Shown here piece by piece: positions 30,947 through 32,851 of a stretch of 32,851 nucleotides of DNA; within the stretch, counting starts at the first letter, position 1; the number at the start of each line of letters is the position of its first letter. This stretch comes from Opitutaceae bacterium EW11 (lineage in GTDB: Bacteria; Verrucomicrobiota; Verrucomicrobiia; Opitutales; Opitutaceae). A program made the translations under genes and the position numbers. The DNA lies in the NCBI GenBank assembly GCA_003054665.1, contig QAYY01000027.1, positions 1 through 32,851 on the forward strand, given 5' to 3'. The notes beneath the pieces are model-generated. The model searched no databases and was not told where the DNA came from. It worked only from the letters and a program-made list of their open reading frames with translations.

Positions 30947-31270
30947 TGTCCCGAAAGGGTGGTTGCGACTGCTGCTCGTGCAAGGGGTTTGTGCGCGCGC
31001 TGCCCTTCGAGATCAGCGCCATGCCGAGGCGTGCGAAGAATTCCTTAAAAGCGGCTCCGGCCGAACCTTCGCAGTGCGGCATTTCGTGTAGCCGCTCGGC
31101 GAGCGTTGGGGCGAACCCGCCACAATCCGTCGGGGAAGCCGGGGCTGCTGACGATCGAGATGATGATCTGTCCTGGCTGGAAGCGGACAGAAGCGCTTTC
31201 GGCGGTGGTCGAAGGAGGGGAATGAGCGATAAGTTGACGAGGCGAGAGTCCCGACGATAGTTGCTGGCCG
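30947..31270. other. Stretch without a convincing gene
   Basis: Frames are open on both strands here, but none has a start with a ribosome-binding site, a recognisable motif or a plausible composition; the readings are rich in S, R and A, as expected for out-of-frame G+C-rich DNA. It may be a decayed gene. I see no clear promoter or hairpin. Confidence 0.4.
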
Positions 31271-31480
31271 ATGGCAAAAGCCCGTCAGAAAACAAGCGCA
31301 CGCCGGGTGACCGGCTTATCCGCCGCCTACAAGGCGCGGAGCCGGGCTCGCATTGCCAAGATGGCGGACAAAGGTCGAGGCCGGCAGGCATTGAACGAAG
31401 TGGCCGGTCTCCTCGGCGTTGACCTCGCGCGCGGGGATGAACTGCGGCTTACGCGTGTGCGCAGCCTCCGGATTCGCTGA
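31271..31480 (+). CDS. Small basic protein preceding a nucleotidyltransferase-like gene
   Basis: 69 residues, very basic: KARQKTSARRVTGLSAAYKARSRARIAKMADKGR, then a possible helix (QALNEVAGLLGVDLA). No family recognised. It ends 1 bp before the probable TTG start of the next gene. The small-then-large order and coupling resemble a two-gene toxin-antitoxin pair. The basic N-terminus could bind DNA or RNA. Function not established. Confidence 0.55.
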   Translation: MAKARQKTSARRVTGLSAAYKARSRARIAKMADKGRGRQALNEVAGLLGVDLARGDELRLTRVRSLRIR

Positions 31481-31481
31481 G

Positions 31482-32270
31482 TTGCCCACGACCTATCCCC
31501 ACGATTATCGCGCTCTGTTTGCTGGCGCGGATGAGGAACGCCCAACGATCGTGGGCGGCCAGGCGGTCAATCTTTGGGCGATCACTTATCTCGACCGCGC
31601 CGATCCGGCGAGTGGAACATCGAAATACGGGAGCCACGACCTCGATGTCATTTCGACGGGTCGGGCGCTGGCTTTCCTGAAGAAGCTGCCCAATTGGCGG
31701 TTCGATCCGACGCCGATGAAACATTTCGGAGTGGGAATTACCGCACGGCTCCAGACCGTGACGAACGACGGTCGGTTGCTGCTTGTCGAAGTCTTGCACA
31801 GTGTCGCGGGGCTGGACGCCTCCGATCTTCGTCGGGTTAGCGAACTCACCGCCAGCGACGGTACGGTGTATCGGCTGCTCGATCCCATCGCGATGGTGAA
31901 GGCGAAGGCCTACAACGCCCGAAAGTTCAAGCAGGACGACAATCCGCCACGTCACGACCGCGAGCACCTCGAGTTAATCGCCAAGTGCCTCCCGGAATAC
32001 CTACGCGAGATCCACGCTACGGCGGTTCGGCTGAAGACCGCTAATCCCGCCGCGGCACAAGACGCGATCAAAGAGGCCGCAGATGCCGTGAGCGCGGCGT
32101 TTGTCACGCTCACACATCACGAAACCGCGGCGACCTTACGCGCTCAAGGGGTACCGCCCGAGTCTCTGATTCCGCCAGAGTTCAAAGAGTCGCCGATCGA
32201 GAAAGTGGCAAACGCCTGGAAGCACCAGCACCCGCGACTGGCTGCCGCTGGCACGCGAGCGAAAGGGTGA
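31482..32270 (+). CDS. Nucleotidyltransferase-fold protein (AbiEii/MNT-like)
   Basis: 262 codons if the TTG at 31482 is used; an in-frame ATG at 31437 would overlap the small gene. The N-terminal nucleotidyltransferase signature is present: IVGGQAVNLWA, then GSHDLDVIS (the GG and D-D active-site motif), then a strand LLLVEVLHSVAG carrying a possible third acidic residue. The C-terminal half is helical. Proteins of this superfamily include AbiEii and MNT components of toxin-antitoxin systems. The small upstream gene may be its partner, though it does not resemble AbiEi. It is the last gene before the attachment region. Confidence 0.68.
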   Translation: MPTTYPHDYRALFAGADEERPTIVGGQAVNLWAITYLDRADPASGTSKYGSHDLDVISTGRALAFLKKLPNWRFDPTPMKHFGVGITARLQTVTNDGRLLLVEVLHSVAGLDASDLRRVSELTASDGTVYRLLDPIAMVKAKAYNARKFKQDDNPPRHDREHLELIAKCLPEYLREIHATAVRLKTANPAAAQDAIKEAADAVSAAFVTLTHHETAATLRAQGVPPESLIPPEFKESPIEKVANAWKHQHPRLAAAGTRAKG

Positions 32271-32304
32271 GGGGCACAAGGCGTGCGTGCGACGAAGCGT
32301 TCCC

Positions 32305-32320
32305 CGACCGTCGACGGTCG
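32305..32320. repeat. Perfect 16-bp palindrome after the last cargo gene
   Basis: CGACCGTCGACGGTCG, 35 bp after the nucleotidyltransferase-like stop. No T-run follows, so a protein-binding site or a mild hairpin is more likely than a terminator. Confidence 0.5.
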
Positions 32321-32362
32321 CAGAAACGGGCGGGGTATTCCGAGAGTACGCCTCTTCGGAAC

Positions 32363-32637
32363 GTTGCCCAAAAATTGACCAACCCTCCGATAAGGCTCAA
32401 AGAACGCGCGCGAAAACTTAGCACGCGTGGGCGCAGATCCCACCCTCAATCGTTGACCAAAAGTTACCCGAAATCTGGCGAAAAGCCCCGAGGGTGGGAA
32501 CTGCACTCACCCTCAAATCCGTGCAAAACGCGGCGAGCGTGGGTGCAGTTCCCACCCTCAAGAAATGTCGGCGAATTCCGCGCAAAAATTCGGGGGACGA
32601 TGCCCAGAAACGCGTGCCCAAATGTTGCCCAAAAGTT
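32363..32637 (+). repeat. Three direct repeats GTTGMCCAAAARTT
   Basis: GTTGCCCAAAAATT at 32363-32376, GTTGACCAAAAGTT at 32452-32465 and GTTGCCCAAAAGTT at 32624-32637, all in the same orientation. Starts are 89 and 172 bp apart. Their position within 420 bp of the att fragment fits integrase arm-type sites, as in lambda-like recombinases; an origin iteron role is also possible. Confidence 0.6.
32427..32559. repeat. Three T-arm-like palindromes GTGGG-N7-CCCACCCTC
   Basis: Copies at 32427-32447 (spacer CGCAGAT), 32494-32514 (spacer AACTGCA; CTCAC in the right half) and 32539-32559 (spacer TGCAGTT). GAGGGTGGGAACTGCAC (32490-32506) is also an exact inverted copy of the 17 bases at 32543-32559. 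The half-sites equal those of the tRNA-Ser T-stem at the end of the element. Confidence 0.75.
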
Positions 32638-32715
32638 ATGTTTTTTGATGTTTTCTACTTCACGCCGCCGCATCGCGGTGTATATTGGTTCTCGTTCTGA
32701 AACAATAACCTTAAA

Positions 32716-32744
32716 CCTAAGTCCCTGTCTATTGGGCGACTTAG
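32716..32744. repeat. Inverted repeat next to the att site
   Basis: CTAAGTC and GACTTAG, 7-bp arms enclosing about 14 nt that contain CC and GGG. A hairpin just inside the end of the element; possible recombinase or accessory-factor site. Confidence 0.45.
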
Positions 32745-32761
32745 CATTCGGCGGAAAGTCC

Positions 32762-32786
32762 GGTTCGAATCCCACCCTCTCCGCCA
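32762..32786 (+). other. att site: 3' fragment of a tRNA-Ser gene (element end)
   Basis: The 25 bases are GG, then T-loop TTCGAAT (32764-32770), then T-stem 3' half CCCAC, then acceptor strand CCTCTCCG and CCA. This matches the 3' end of tRNA-Ser genes (compare E. coli tRNA-Ser GGTTCGAATCC...CACCGCCA). The 5' partner strands are absent: the bases before the loop are TCCGG, not GTGGG, and no GGAGAGG acceptor strand is upstream. So this is the att duplicate left by integration, with the crossover within or beside the T-loop. The intact tRNA gene should lie at the other end, left of the window and on this strand. Confidence 0.85.
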
Positions 32787-32851
32787 GTGCGCTTCGCTAA
32801 TGAAGAAGGCAGAATGAGGAATGCAGAATGGGGATCTACACCAAAGTTTGG
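32787..32851. other. Chromosomal flank with short imperfect repeats
   Basis: Beyond the att fragment there is no gene. GAAGGCAGAATGA and GGAATGCAGAATGG are near-repeats of one another, of the kind seen in non-coding chromosomal DNA. This stretch probably belongs to the host. Confidence 0.45.

Noticed and set aside
30924-31391. 155-codon minus-strand frame upstream of the antitoxin
   Set aside because: It overlaps the plausible plus-strand small gene, lacks a ribosome-binding site and recognisable motifs, and has shadow-like composition. I could not exclude a decayed gene.
32363-32637. Plasmid origin with iterons
   Set aside because: The direct repeats are too few and widely spaced, no replication initiator is recognised in the window, and the adjacent tRNA fragment favours an integrated element. 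Kept as possible arm sites.
32700-32786. Complete tRNA gene at the right end
   Set aside because: The T-loop and acceptor 3' strand are perfect, but there is no matching acceptor 5' strand, no D-arm or anticodon arm, and only two pairs in the T-stem. It is a fragment, used here as the att site.

Overview
The window carries the right-hand part, and one end, of an integrated conjugative element in a G+C-rich Gram-negative bacterium. The relaxase, coupling protein, VirB-type secretion operon, tyrosine integrase and cargo all lie on one side of a 25-bp fragment matching the 3' end of a tRNA-Ser gene (32762-32786). Chromosomal-looking DNA with short imperfect repeats follows. The intact tRNA and the other end of the element would lie left of the window. 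A VirB-type system with several small lipoproteins fits a diderm. I favour Verrucomicrobiota (Opitutales-like) from general impression, with low to moderate confidence.

Layout. (1) 1-6803: an ORF6C-like protein, a 410-bp gap rich in palindromes that is a candidate oriT, a MobF relaxase-helicase, a small unknown protein, a VirD4/TraG coupling ATPase and a free-standing ClpB-D2-like AAA+ ATPase, mostly with overlapping ends. (2) 6815-8516: a regulatory block of a divergent XRE repressor and receiver-only response regulator, plus an AraC-family activator. (3) 8609-18163: a tightly overlapping transfer operon (VirB2, B3, B4, lipoprotein, B5-like, lipoprotein, B6, B8, B9, B10, lipoprotein, two small unknowns) closed by a strong terminator at 18180-18211. 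I see no VirB11 and no VirB1.

(4) 18391-22473: a cassette with visibly lower G+C. It encodes an archaeal-type ThrRS editing-domain homologue, a TrpX-like binding lipoprotein, a TrpY-like permease, and an ABC ATPase fused to a class I SAM methyltransferase. This is the most unusual gene set in the window. (5) 22505-23210: a second divergent XRE/receiver pair with three copies of a CCGTC-N4-GACGG operator between the genes. (6) 23245-24765: a tyrosine integrase with an N-terminal excisionase-like HTH.

(7) 25020-32270: an accessory array that looks like a bank of immunity genes (barstar-like, two SUKH/SMI1-KNR4, DUF6881-like, R2K ATP-grasp and unknowns), then a toxin-antitoxin pair whose ParE-like toxin has a compensated double frameshift, then a nucleotidyltransferase-like gene with a small upstream partner. 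(8) 32271-32786: an attachment region with three 14-bp direct repeats, three copies of a tRNA T-arm-like palindrome (GTGGG-N7-CCCACCCTC) and the tRNA-Ser fragment. A fourth T-arm-like copy sits in front of the integrase gene.

How they fit together: the integrase would excise the element by recombination at the tRNA-Ser T-loop. The relaxase and coupling protein would process and deliver DNA to the VirB channel. The XRE/receiver/AraC proteins probably gate transfer. The ABC/editing-domain cassette and the immunity bank are cargo.
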